The notes under the pieces: generated by a model
Told to the model about the DNA's origin: nothing
The model's database searches: none
Seen by the model: only the letters and a program-made list of their open reading frames with translations
Made by a program: the position numbers and the translations under genes
From: Flavobacterium sp.
GTDB taxonomy: Bacteria; Bacteroidota; Bacteroidia; Flavobacteriales; Flavobacteriaceae
Direction of reading: 5' to 3'
DNA length: 5,000 bases
Assembly: GCA_024642295.1 (NCBI GenBank)
Contig: JAHEBK010000154.1
Location: forward strand, 1 to 5,000
Shown: one piece after another, positions 1 through 5,000 of the stretch
Layout of the letters: each line of letters begins with the position of its first letter
Position numbering within the stretch: the first letter of the stretch is position 1

Positions 1-63
1 AAAATTCTTCATCCTGAGCAACTTCCAAATTATACCTTTACCTTTGCCAAAAAACTGAACTAA
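1..63 (+). CDS. C-terminal end of a probable ABC transporter substrate-binding protein (5' part outside window)
   Basis: Frame 1 is open from the window edge to a TAA at 61-63 and encodes 20 residues ending PNYTFTFAKKLN. The ILHPEQLPNY stretch resembles the last residues of periplasmic binding proteins for cobalamin, haem or siderophores in Bacteroidetes, where a 'HPE-LfP' segment leads into a final beta strand. The following gene, a FecCD/BtuC permease starting one base after the stop, is the expected operon partner and is the stronger argument. The protein would capture the substrate in the periplasm and deliver it to the permease. With only 20 residues visible, family assignment is an inference from context. 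Confidence 0.6.
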   Translation, partial: KILHPEQLPNYTFTFAKKLN

Positions 64-64
64 A

Positions 65-1093
65 TTGAAGCAACAAAATCGAAATATTTTTATTTTTTCC
101 TTACTAGGCTTGGGATTTTTTGCTTTGTTTTTTACGAACATTAGTTTGGGCTCGGTTAGGATTCCTTTCCAAGAAATTTACAATAGTCTTACAGGAGGCC
201 AAGCCAGCAAATCAACTTGGGAATACATCATCATCAACTATCGCTTACCCAAAGCAATTACAGCAATATTAGTAGGAATGGGGCTTTCAATAAGTGGTTT
301 GTTGATGCAAACACTTTTTAGAAATCCACTGGCAGGACCCTATGTTTTAGGATTGAGTTCAGGAGCTAGTTTAGGTGTAGCCTTTGTTATTTTAGGGGCT
401 GGATTATTGCCTCCTTTTTTAACCACAATACTATTGTCATCTTATGGAATTGTGATTGCTTCTACTCTTGGAAGCACACTCGTTTTATTAGCCGTATTAA
501 TAGTTTCCCATCGAATGAGGGATACTATGGTAATTCTTATTGTGGGACTTATGTTTGGAAGTTTTACCAATGCAATTGTAAGTACATTAACTTATTTTAG
601 TTCTGCAGACCAGTTGCAAAAATTCATTTTTTGGTCGATGGGAAGCTTAGGAAATTTATCATGGAGTGCCATTACCATACTTTCTTGCTGTGTCATGATT
701 GGACTTTTAATGAGTTTGTATTGCATCAAACCTTTAAATGCCTTGCTACTTGGTGAGAATTATGCCAAAAGTCTGGGACTCAATTTCAAAAAAACACGAT
801 TAATTATCATATTAGCTACTAGCATTTTAGCTGGAAGCATTACCGCTTATGCTGGCCCAATTGCTTTTATTGGACTAGCTGTTCCTCATATTGCAAAACT
901 TTTATTTCACACCAGTAACCATAGTGTTTTATATTGGAGCACTTTGCTAATAGGTGCTAGCATTATGCTTTTATGCGATGTTATTTCACAAATGCCGGGC
1001 TACGAAACCTCTTTACCTATTAATGCGGTGACATCCCTTTTTGGCGCACCTATAGTTATTTGGTTGTTGGTTCGAAAACGGAAAAATAATTAA
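65..1093 (+). CDS. FecCD/BtuC-family ABC transporter permease (iron chelate, haem or cobalamin import)
   Basis: This 342-residue, very hydrophobic protein is the inner-membrane channel of a type II importer; BtuC and FecD are of similar length (about 320-340 residues), with ten membrane helices. Family landmarks are an Arg-Leu-Pro-Lys segment at 60-63, the SGLLMQTLFRNPLAGP block at 77-92 followed by LGLSSGASLG, the cytoplasmic coupling segment LGENYAKSLGLN at 229-240 that contacts the ATPase, GPIAFIGLAVPHIAKLL at 264-280, and the closing LPINAVTSLFGAPIVIWLL at 317-335. The start is TTG: an in-frame TGA at 56-58 rules out anything further upstream, and no ATG lies between it and the first helix. 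It begins one base after the preceding stop, suggesting translational coupling. The ATPase partner is at 1750-2529, separated by an unrelated gene. Substrate cannot be read from the permease. Confidence 0.93.
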   Translation: MKQQNRNIFIFSLLGLGFFALFFTNISLGSVRIPFQEIYNSLTGGQASKSTWEYIIINYRLPKAITAILVGMGLSISGLLMQTLFRNPLAGPYVLGLSSGASLGVAFVILGAGLLPPFLTTILLSSYGIVIASTLGSTLVLLAVLIVSHRMRDTMVILIVGLMFGSFTNAIVSTLTYFSSADQLQKFIFWSMGSLGNLSWSAITILSCCVMIGLLMSLYCIKPLNALLLGENYAKSLGLNFKKTRLIIILATSILAGSITAYAGPIAFIGLAVPHIAKLLFHTSNHSVLYWSTLLIGASIMLLCDVISQMPGYETSLPINAVTSLFGAPIVIWLLVRKRKNN

Positions 1094-1102
1094 AAAAAAA
1101 TA

Positions 1103-1112
1103 AAACACATAG
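1103..1112 (+). repeat. Short intergenic repeat word AAACACATAG (copy 1)
   Basis: AAACACATA at 1103-1111 recurs at 2567-2575, and its core AAACACAT occurs in reverse complement at 1730-1737. All three copies lie in or at the edge of the three non-coding gaps around the GxxExxY gene and the ATPase. CTATG/CATAG words (1108-1112, 1669-1673, 1720-1724, 2580-2584, 2596-2600) cluster in the same gaps. This may be a degenerate dispersed intergenic repeat, but in DNA this AT-rich short matches arise easily. Confidence 0.3.
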
Positions 1113-1208
1113 ATTCAGAGAGTAAATTACTTAATTGAGAATTCCATAGTAAAAACACGTTTTTTATAGATAAGAAAACAAAAATATTATCTTTTAAAAT
1201 CAGCATAA

Positions 1209-1622
1209 ATGATAACACAAAAATATCTTGACGACATAACATACGAAATAATTGGTTGCGCTATTGAAGTACATAAAACAATGGGACGAGGCCTGCTTGA
1301 AAATGTATATCATCTCTGTTTGAAAGAAGAACTAAAACGTAAAAACATCAATTTTAAATCCGAGATGAAAATTCCATTAATTTATAAAGACAAAGAATTG
1401 GAAATAGATTTTAGATGTGATTTGTTAATCGAAAACTGTATCGTTGTTGAATTAAAATCTGTTTTACAACTAAATACTATCTTTGAAGCTCAACTTCAAA
1501 CCTATATGAATCTTTTAAAAGTTCCAAAAGGAATTATTATTAATTTTAATTTTGCTAATATTTTCAAAGAAGGACAAAAAACTATTGTTAACAACTATTT
1601 TAAAGAGCTACCTAAAGAATAA
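1209..1622 (+). CDS. GxxExxY family protein, PD-(D/E)xK nuclease-like
   Basis: The 137-residue product is the usual size for the family and carries the name-giving motif as GLLENVY at residues 28-34, preceded by a conserved helix GCAIEVHKTMG at 16-26. The segment DFRCDLLIENCIVVELKSV (67-85) places an Asp (D71) about ten residues before E-L-K (81-83), the spacing expected of PD-(D/E)xK nucleases, the fold assigned to this family (PDDEXK_3); Q95/Q97 could be the trailing helix residue. The cellular role of the family is not established, and DNA or RNA cleavage is inferred only. No signal peptide or membrane segment is seen, so it is probably cytoplasmic. By hand count the gene is about 26% G+C, against roughly 36-40% in sampled parts of its neighbours. 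It separates an ABC permease from its ATPase, with spacers of 115 and 127 bp, which suggests insertion. ATG start; no Shine-Dalgarno sequence. Confidence 0.9.
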   Translation: MITQKYLDDITYEIIGCAIEVHKTMGRGLLENVYHLCLKEELKRKNINFKSEMKIPLIYKDKELEIDFRCDLLIENCIVVELKSVLQLNTIFEAQLQTYMNLLKVPKGIIINFNFANIFKEGQKTIVNNYFKELPKE

Positions 1623-1719
1623 TTATTGATGTAATATAAAAAATCAAACTAATTGAAAACACGATACGCTATGTAGTCTATCAATAAGTGAAGCGCCTCA
1701 ACATAAAAACTATAAAAAA

Positions 1720-1741
1720 CTATGTCCCAATGTGTTTAAAA
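1720..1741 (+). repeat. Short intergenic repeat word, inverted copy (CTATGT ... ATGTGTTTAAAA)
   Basis: CTATGT at 1720-1725 repeats CTATGT at 1669-1674. ATGTGTTT at 1730-1737 is the reverse complement of AAACACAT at 1103-1110 on the other side of the GxxExxY gene, so that gene is bracketed by an 8-bp inverted match. The stretch lies just ahead of the preferred ATPase start at 1750 and overlaps an alternative GTG start at 1732. It is too short to define as a mobile-element end. Confidence 0.27.
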
Positions 1742-1749
1742 AAAATCTA

Positions 1750-2529
1750 ATGAGCCAGACCATCCTATCCACCACAAACCTAAGCATAGGCTACACCTCA
1801 AAAGGAGCCACAACAACCATTGCGCAAAACCTAAACCTCAATTTACAATCAGGTAAACTCATTGCACTTATTGGATCCAACGGAATAGGAAAATCAACGC
1901 TTTTGCGAACACTTACTGGAATTCAAGATCCATTATCAGGAGTAGTTATTTTGAAGGATAAAAACATCGAACTTTACGAGCCACTCGAACTGGCACAAAA
2001 CCTAAGTGTCGTATTAACCGAAAAACTTCCACCCAGTAACCTTACCGTTTTTGAGCTCATTGCACTTGGACGACAGCCGTACACAAACTGGATTGGAAAA
2101 CTCACCGATACCGATATTGCTCAGATTAACGAAGCGATGGAACTCACCAAAATAAGTCATTTGGCTACCAAAAAACATTTTGAAATAAGCGATGGACAAC
2201 TACAAAAGGTACTCGTAGCAAGAGCTTTAGCACAAGACACCCCATTTATTATTTTGGATGAACCAACAACCCATTTGGATTTACTACACAAAGTAGCCTT
2301 GTTTAAATTGCTTAAAAAACTCAGTCAAGAGACTCAAAAATGCATTTTATTTTCTACTCATGATATTGATATGGCTATCCAACTCAGTGATGAAATGATT
2401 ATTATGACGCCCGAAAATGTCATACAAGACACTCCTTGTAATTTTATTTCTAAAGGAAGTTTTAATACCATATTCAAGGATGACCACATTCATTTTGATT
2501 CCGAAAAAGGAAAATTTGTCATTACTTAA
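1750..2529 (+). CDS. ABC transporter ATP-binding protein (FecE/BtuD type) for iron chelate, haem or cobalamin import
   Basis: This 259-residue cytoplasmic ATPase should energise the permease at 65-1093. Counting from the ATG at 1750, Walker A is GSNGIGKST at 42-50, the signature is ISDGQLQ at 146-152, Walker B is FIILDEP at 166-172, the D-loop is HLD at 175-177 and the switch His is in STHD at 202-205. ELIALGRQPYTNW (102-114) is typical of the siderophore/cobalamin branch. Two changes stand out: the Q-loop position reads VVLTEK, with Thr where Gln is usual, and the signature is SDGQ rather than SGGQ. All catalytic residues remain, so it is probably active. A GTG at 1732 would add six residues (MFKKNL); the ATG is preferred because it follows an A-rich run, as is common for Bacteroidetes starts, and homology would begin there. 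It converges with the helicase gene 82 bp downstream. Confidence 0.92.
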   Translation: MSQTILSTTNLSIGYTSKGATTTIAQNLNLNLQSGKLIALIGSNGIGKSTLLRTLTGIQDPLSGVVILKDKNIELYEPLELAQNLSVVLTEKLPPSNLTVFELIALGRQPYTNWIGKLTDTDIAQINEAMELTKISHLATKKHFEISDGQLQKVLVARALAQDTPFIILDEPTTHLDLLHKVALFKLLKKLSQETQKCILFSTHDIDMAIQLSDEMIIMTPENVIQDTPCNFISKGSFNTIFKDDHIHFDSEKGKFVIT

Positions 2530-2557
2530 TTAACAGCATTACTATCTCCTAAATTAT

Positions 2558-2601
2558 GTTTAAATTAAACACATACGTCCATAGTATCTATAAATCTATG
2601 G
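2558..2601. terminator. Weak hairpins in the convergent gap (possible bidirectional transcription end)
   Basis: The 82-bp gap between two genes facing each other should contain transcription ends for both. It holds a perfect 13-bp palindrome GTTTAAATTAAAC (2558-2570) and an inverted repeat CCATAG/CTATGG (2579-2584 and 2596-2601, 11-nt loop). Neither has a G+C-rich stem or a clean T-run on either strand, so a terminator role rests on position rather than on strong structure. Confidence 0.3.
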
Positions 2602-2611
2602 GTTTAAAAAC

Positions 2612-3961
2612 CTACTCCTCTACTTTCTTAATTACTTTTCTAGCAACTTCGATTTTGAATTTTTTACCTTTCATTTTTTCGTCTTTAACAGCATGTAGCA
2701 AGTCTTTTACTTTATTGTATTTTACTGCCGCAAACGAAATAAAATCTTTGACTTCAATCAATCCTAAATCTCCTTTTTCAAGTTGTCCTTTTTGAGAAAA
2801 GAAACCTACGATATCGATTTTATTTAATTTATTCTTCTTTCCTCCACTAATATAAATAGTTTGGAATTGTGGTGGTTTAGGCAAACTTTTAGGCGCTTCA
2901 ACGTGCAAAACAGGCATTGAATAATCAATATAATCCATTTTTTTTTCGTTTTCATTCACAACAATATAAGCAGTTCCTGAAGCTAACATACGAGCAGTAC
3001 GCCCATTTCTATGTGTAAATTCATCCGCTTTTGAGGGTAAATGATAATGAATTACGTGATTCATCTCAGGAATATCGAGACCACGAGCAGCTAAATCGGT
3101 TGTGATTAAATAACTCATACTCCCATTACGAAACTGAATCAAAGCACGTTCTCTTTCGTCTTGATCCATTCCGCCGTGATAATACGTGGCATAAATCCCT
3201 TTTTCATTAAGAGTATCACTAATACGCTCTGCAGCATCACGATGATTACAAAAAACAATCGCAGCTTCAGATTTCAAAGAACAAATCAGATGAAACAAGC
3301 TTCCTAATTTATCTTTTTCTTTAGAAACAACCATTTTCATCGAAAGGTTACTCTCTGATTCATCTGCTTCTGGAATAAAATCCAAAATAGTCGGATTGAT
3401 AACTCTAGTATATTTTGGAATCTCAATATCAGAAGTTGCAGATACTAAGACACGTTTGTTCAATTTTGGTAATTTCCCAATGATAAATGACATTTGCTCA
3501 TGAAATCCCAATTGTAACGATTTGTCAAATTCATCCAAAACCATCGTTTGAATCTTATCCAAACGAAAAGTACCTCTTTCAATATGATCAGCAATTCTAC
3601 CAGGTGTCCCAATTAAAACTGCTGGTGGATTACTCAAATTCTTAATTTCAGTATCAATAGAATGCCCTCCGTAACATACATTTATTTTGTAATCGGTTCC
3701 CATTTTTTTCCAAACCTGTTCTATTTGAAGTCCCAATTCACGCGAAGGCACTAAAATCAAACATTGAACAGACAAAATACCTGGTTCTAAGAGTTCCAAC
3801 ACAGGCAATAAAAAAGCCAATGTTTTTCCGGAACCAGTAGGAGATAACAGTAAAATGTTATTATCATGCAAAATAGTGTCTTGAGCCACTTCTTGCATTT
3901 CATTTAAATTCTCAATTCCTAAATTCTTGAGTATATTTTGGGGAAGGTGTTTTGAATTCAT
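2612..3961 (-). CDS. DEAD-box ATP-dependent RNA helicase with C-terminal DbpA-type RNA-binding domain
   Basis: The 449-residue protein has the full helicase motif set, counted from the ATG at 3961: Q-motif end LNEMQ (19-23), motif I SPTGSGKT (40-47), Ia PSRELG (72-77), GG (98-99), Ib TPGR (119-122), motif II DEFD (143-146), III SAT (174-176), IV IVFCNHR (235-241), V TTDLAARGLD (287-296) and VI HRNGRTAR (317-324). Residues about 367-443, from QTIYISGGKKNK to KFKIEVAR, match the small RRM-like DbpA domain, which in E. coli DbpA binds 23S rRNA; a ribosome-assembly role is therefore a reasonable inference. The lysine-rich tail fits RNA binding. The frame stays open upstream to an ATG ending at 4063, but those 34 residues (Cys-rich, non-homologous) overlap a promoter element at 3976-3983, so 3961 is preferred. 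Motif II is DEFD and motif VI has Asn and Ala where Ile and Gly are usual. Confidence 0.93.
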   Translation of the reverse strand: MNSKHLPQNILKNLGIENLNEMQEVAQDTILHDNNILLLSPTGSGKTLAFLLPVLELLEPGILSVQCLILVPSRELGLQIEQVWKKMGTDYKINVCYGGHSIDTEIKNLSNPPAVLIGTPGRIADHIERGTFRLDKIQTMVLDEFDKSLQLGFHEQMSFIIGKLPKLNKRVLVSATSDIEIPKYTRVINPTILDFIPEADESESNLSMKMVVSKEKDKLGSLFHLICSLKSEAAIVFCNHRDAAERISDTLNEKGIYATYYHGGMDQDERERALIQFRNGSMSYLITTDLAARGLDIPEMNHVIHYHLPSKADEFTHRNGRTARMLASGTAYIVVNENEKKMDYIDYSMPVLHVEAPKSLPKPPQFQTIYISGGKKNKLNKIDIVGFFSQKGQLEKGDLGLIEVKDFISFAAVKYNKVKDLLHAVKDEKMKGKKFKIEVARKVIKKVEE

Positions 3962-3975
3962 TTCTATAATTTGTG

Positions 3976-3983
3976 CAAAGGTA
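3976..3983 (-). promoter_or_regulatory. Bacteroidetes-type -7 promoter element (TACCTTTG) for the helicase gene
   Basis: Read on the - strand, TACCTTTG matches the Bacteroidetes primary sigma-factor -7 consensus TAnnTTTG exactly, 14 nt before the helicase ATG. Transcription would start about 5-7 nt past it, near 3970, giving a leader of only about 8-10 nt. The -33 TTG is less clear: two TTGs lie 24 and 27 nt upstream, slightly beyond the usual 17-23 spacing. The position also argues against the longer helicase reading frame. Confidence 0.6.
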
Positions 3984-4030
3984 GTTTTTTTAAAATTATG
4001 AATGTTCCAACAATCGAGGCAACTTAATCG

Positions 4031-4046
4031 AATCCTAAATAGGATT
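4031..4046. repeat. Perfect inverted repeat AATCCT-AAAT-AGGATT upstream of the helicase promoter
   Basis: Six-base arms (4031-4036 and 4041-4046) flank a 4-nt spacer. It lies about 60-75 bp upstream of the predicted helicase transcription start and past the porin terminator, so it is unlikely to be part of either gene's message. There is no T-run on either side, which argues against a terminator. It could be an operator half-site pair for a dimeric regulator, or chance. Confidence 0.35.
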
Positions 4047-4061
4047 ACAAAACAACAGATC

Positions 4062-4105
4062 AAAAAAAAACTGTCAAAACATCTATTAAAGAATGTCTTG
4101 ACAGT
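4062..4105 (-). terminator. Strong intrinsic terminator of the porin transcript
   Basis: Arms at 4070-4082 and 4093-4105 form a 13-bp stem around a 10-nt loop. In the - strand RNA all positions pair, one of them as G-U, and the stem is followed by a run of U from 4069-4062. On the + strand the same position becomes an A-C mismatch and the stem is followed by A's, so the element acts in the - direction only. It sits 53 bp past the porin stop codon and isolates the porin message from the helicase gene. Confidence 0.9.
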
Positions 4106-4126
4106 AAAAAAAATGTTTTTATAAAT

Positions 4127-4144
4127 TTAGCAATTTAATGCTAA
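4127..4144 (-). other. Small hairpin in the porin 3' untranslated region
   Basis: TTAGCA (4127-4132) and TGCTAA (4139-4144) form a perfect 6-bp stem with a 6-nt loop, between the porin stop and the main terminator. It might stabilise the 3' end or be a weak upstream terminator, since an A/T-rich tract follows on the - strand. It is short and could be chance. Confidence 0.25.
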
Positions 4145-4157
4145 TTGTTTATTTGAT

Positions 4158-5000
4158 TTAGAACCCGTAAACCACACCTACAGCAAACTGAGAAGCAGAT
4201 TTAGTTGGGTCACCATTTGATTTAGAGAAGTACTCATCTTTACCACTATCCAATCTAAACTCAGGAATAATAGTCAATCCTCCAGCCTTTAAGTTAGCTG
4301 ATAAAGTAAATGCTGTTACTGATTCGTCACCTGAATTTTCTTTGAATTTAAAGTACTCACCACGTAAACCTAAACCAAAGTTTTCAGTTACAGCAACCGC
4401 TGGATACAAAGCTACACCTGTATAACCAATTTTATCTCCATTTGAAAAATCAGCTGTATTCAACCCTAAAGTAAATTTATCAGATAATTTAAAAGAAGCT
4501 GTTAAATCAATAATAGTTCCAGACTCTGAACCATCCATAAAGTTAATGTAAGCACTAACTCCTTCAGCTGGAGCTAAAGATAACTGTGCTCCAATAGCAT
4601 TTAATCCTTTAATAGGATCAGCTTTGTATGAGTTCCATTGATCATTAAACAAACCTACCATCAAACCTACTTTGTCAGAGAAAGCATAAGTTCCTTTTAC
4701 TCCTGCATTTTGAAATGGTCCGTTTGTAAATAAATAAGAAGTAGAATAATGGAAGTTAGCCAAAGGCGAAATTACTTCATACCCTACAAATGTACCCATA
4801 TAACCAGCTGTCAAGCTAAATTTATCTGATACTGCATAAGTAGCATACAAATTTTGAATATGGAAAGAGTTAAATCCGTTCCCTTCATCATAAGAACCAT
4901 CAGAATTTGGAATTGACTGAAATTGTCCTCTAGGTCCAAAAGATACTTCACCTACGAATGATGTTTTACCAGTAGTTTTCTTCAAAGCGATATCAATCAT
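4158..5000 (-). CDS. Outer-membrane beta-barrel porin, OmpL-like (bbp_2) family; N-terminus beyond window
   Basis: The visible 280 residues alternate polar and hydrophobic or aromatic positions in short strands with loops rich in Gly, Asp, Ser and Asn, and end in QFAVGVVYGF; the terminal Phe is the typical signal for barrel insertion by the BAM machinery. The block from NLYATYAVSDKFSLTAGYMGT through GYEVISPLANFHYSTSYLFTNGPF (about 50-96) is characteristic of the putative porin family in Bacteroidetes. A turn motif recurs as AVSDKF, AFSDKV and KLSDKF (56-61, 106-111, 171-176). The Met at 5000-4998 is not a credible start: there is no signal peptide, and the sequence already reads as an internal strand, so the gene runs on past the window. 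The role is passive diffusion of small solutes across the outer membrane; substrate unknown. A strong terminator follows, so it is the last gene of its transcript. Confidence 0.85.
   Translation of the reverse strand: MIDIALKKTTGKTSFVGEVSFGPRGQFQSIPNSDGSYDEGNGFNSFHIQNLYATYAVSDKFSLTAGYMGTFVGYEVISPLANFHYSTSYLFTNGPFQNAGVKGTYAFSDKVGLMVGLFNDQWNSYKADPIKGLNAIGAQLSLAPAEGVSAYINFMDGSESGTIIDLTASFKLSDKFTLGLNTADFSNGDKIGYTGVALYPAVAVTENFGLGLRGEYFKFKENSGDESVTAFTLSANLKAGGLTIIPEFRLDSGKDEYFSKSNGDPTKSASQFAVGVVYGF

Noticed and set aside
1168..1192. Inverted repeat AGATAA/TTATCT followed by TTT upstream of the GxxExxY gene
   Set aside because: A 6-bp stem with five A-T pairs, a 13-nt loop and only a short T-run is not stable enough to call a terminator.
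1188..1195. Possible -7 element TATCTTTT ahead of the GxxExxY gene
   Set aside because: It lacks the conserved final G of TAnnTTTG, and no convincing -33 TTTG is found at the right spacing; too weak to annotate.
1689..1700. G+C-rich near-palindrome TGAAGCGCCTCA between the GxxExxY and ATPase genes; its first ten bases recur inverted at 2891-2900
   Set aside because: The second copy is inside helicase coding sequence, where codons explain it; a single 10-bp match is not enough for a repeat.
1732..1749. GTG start adding six residues to the ATPase
   Set aside because: The ATG at 1750 begins the recognisable family sequence and follows an A-rich run; GTG remains possible but less likely.
2014..2199. 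Open frame on the - strand (61 codons) inside the ATPase gene
   Set aside because: It lies antisense to conserved ATPase motifs and has no homology-like features; a chance open frame.
2556..2795. Open frame on the + strand (79 codons) beginning ATGTTTAAATTAAAC
   Set aside because: Most of it is antisense to the C-terminal end of the helicase; composition and residues look like a shadow, with no recognisable domain.
3962..4063. N-terminal extension of the helicase to an upstream ATG
   Set aside because: The 34 extra residues are Cys-rich and unlike helicase N-termini, and the segment contains the TACCTTTG promoter element and the start of the leader.
4998..5000. ATG at the window edge as the true porin start
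   Set aside because: No signal peptide follows and the residues already look like an internal beta strand; the gene continues beyond the window.
1..5000. tRNA, rRNA, CRISPR array, riboswitch, transposase or toxin-antitoxin pair
   Set aside because: No regular spaced repeats, transposase motifs, second partner gene or recognisable RNA fold was seen on either strand. A cobalamin riboswitch, if present for the importer, would lie upstream of the window.

Overview
The window is about 63-73% A+T and looks like the chromosome of a Bacteroidetes bacterium, most likely a Flavobacterium relative. Three things point there: a perfect Bacteroidetes-type -7 promoter element (TAnnTTTG), start codons without Shine-Dalgarno sequences, and proteins of a clearly flavobacterial style (OmpL-like porin, GxxExxY protein, DbpA-domain helicase). 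Species cannot be named from the sequence alone.

Left half, + strand (1-2529): an importer for an iron chelate, haem or cobalamin. It has the last 20 codons of a probable substrate-binding protein (1-63), a FecCD/BtuC-type permease starting one base later from a TTG codon (65-1093), and its ATPase (1750-2529). Permease and ATPase are separated by about 650 bp holding a small, markedly AT-rich gene for a GxxExxY protein (1209-1622). That gene has visible PD-(D/E)xK nuclease-like residues and sits in unusually long spacers that share short repeat words. The simplest reading is a compact three-gene transporter operon into which the GxxExxY gene has been inserted.

Right half, - strand (2612-5000): a DEAD-box RNA helicase with a C-terminal DbpA-type RNA-binding domain (2612-3961), convergent with the ATPase gene. 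It has its own promoter and a very short predicted leader. Upstream of it lies the 3' part of an outer-membrane beta-barrel porin (4158-5000, N-terminus beyond the window). A strong intrinsic terminator (4062-4105) ends porin transcription and separates the two units.

There is no tRNA, rRNA, CRISPR array or complete insertion sequence, and no gene-free stretch longer than about 200 bp. I found no convincing new multi-gene system. The best leads are the GxxExxY interruption and its flanking repeat words, and the lineage-specific changes in the ATPase and helicase motifs.
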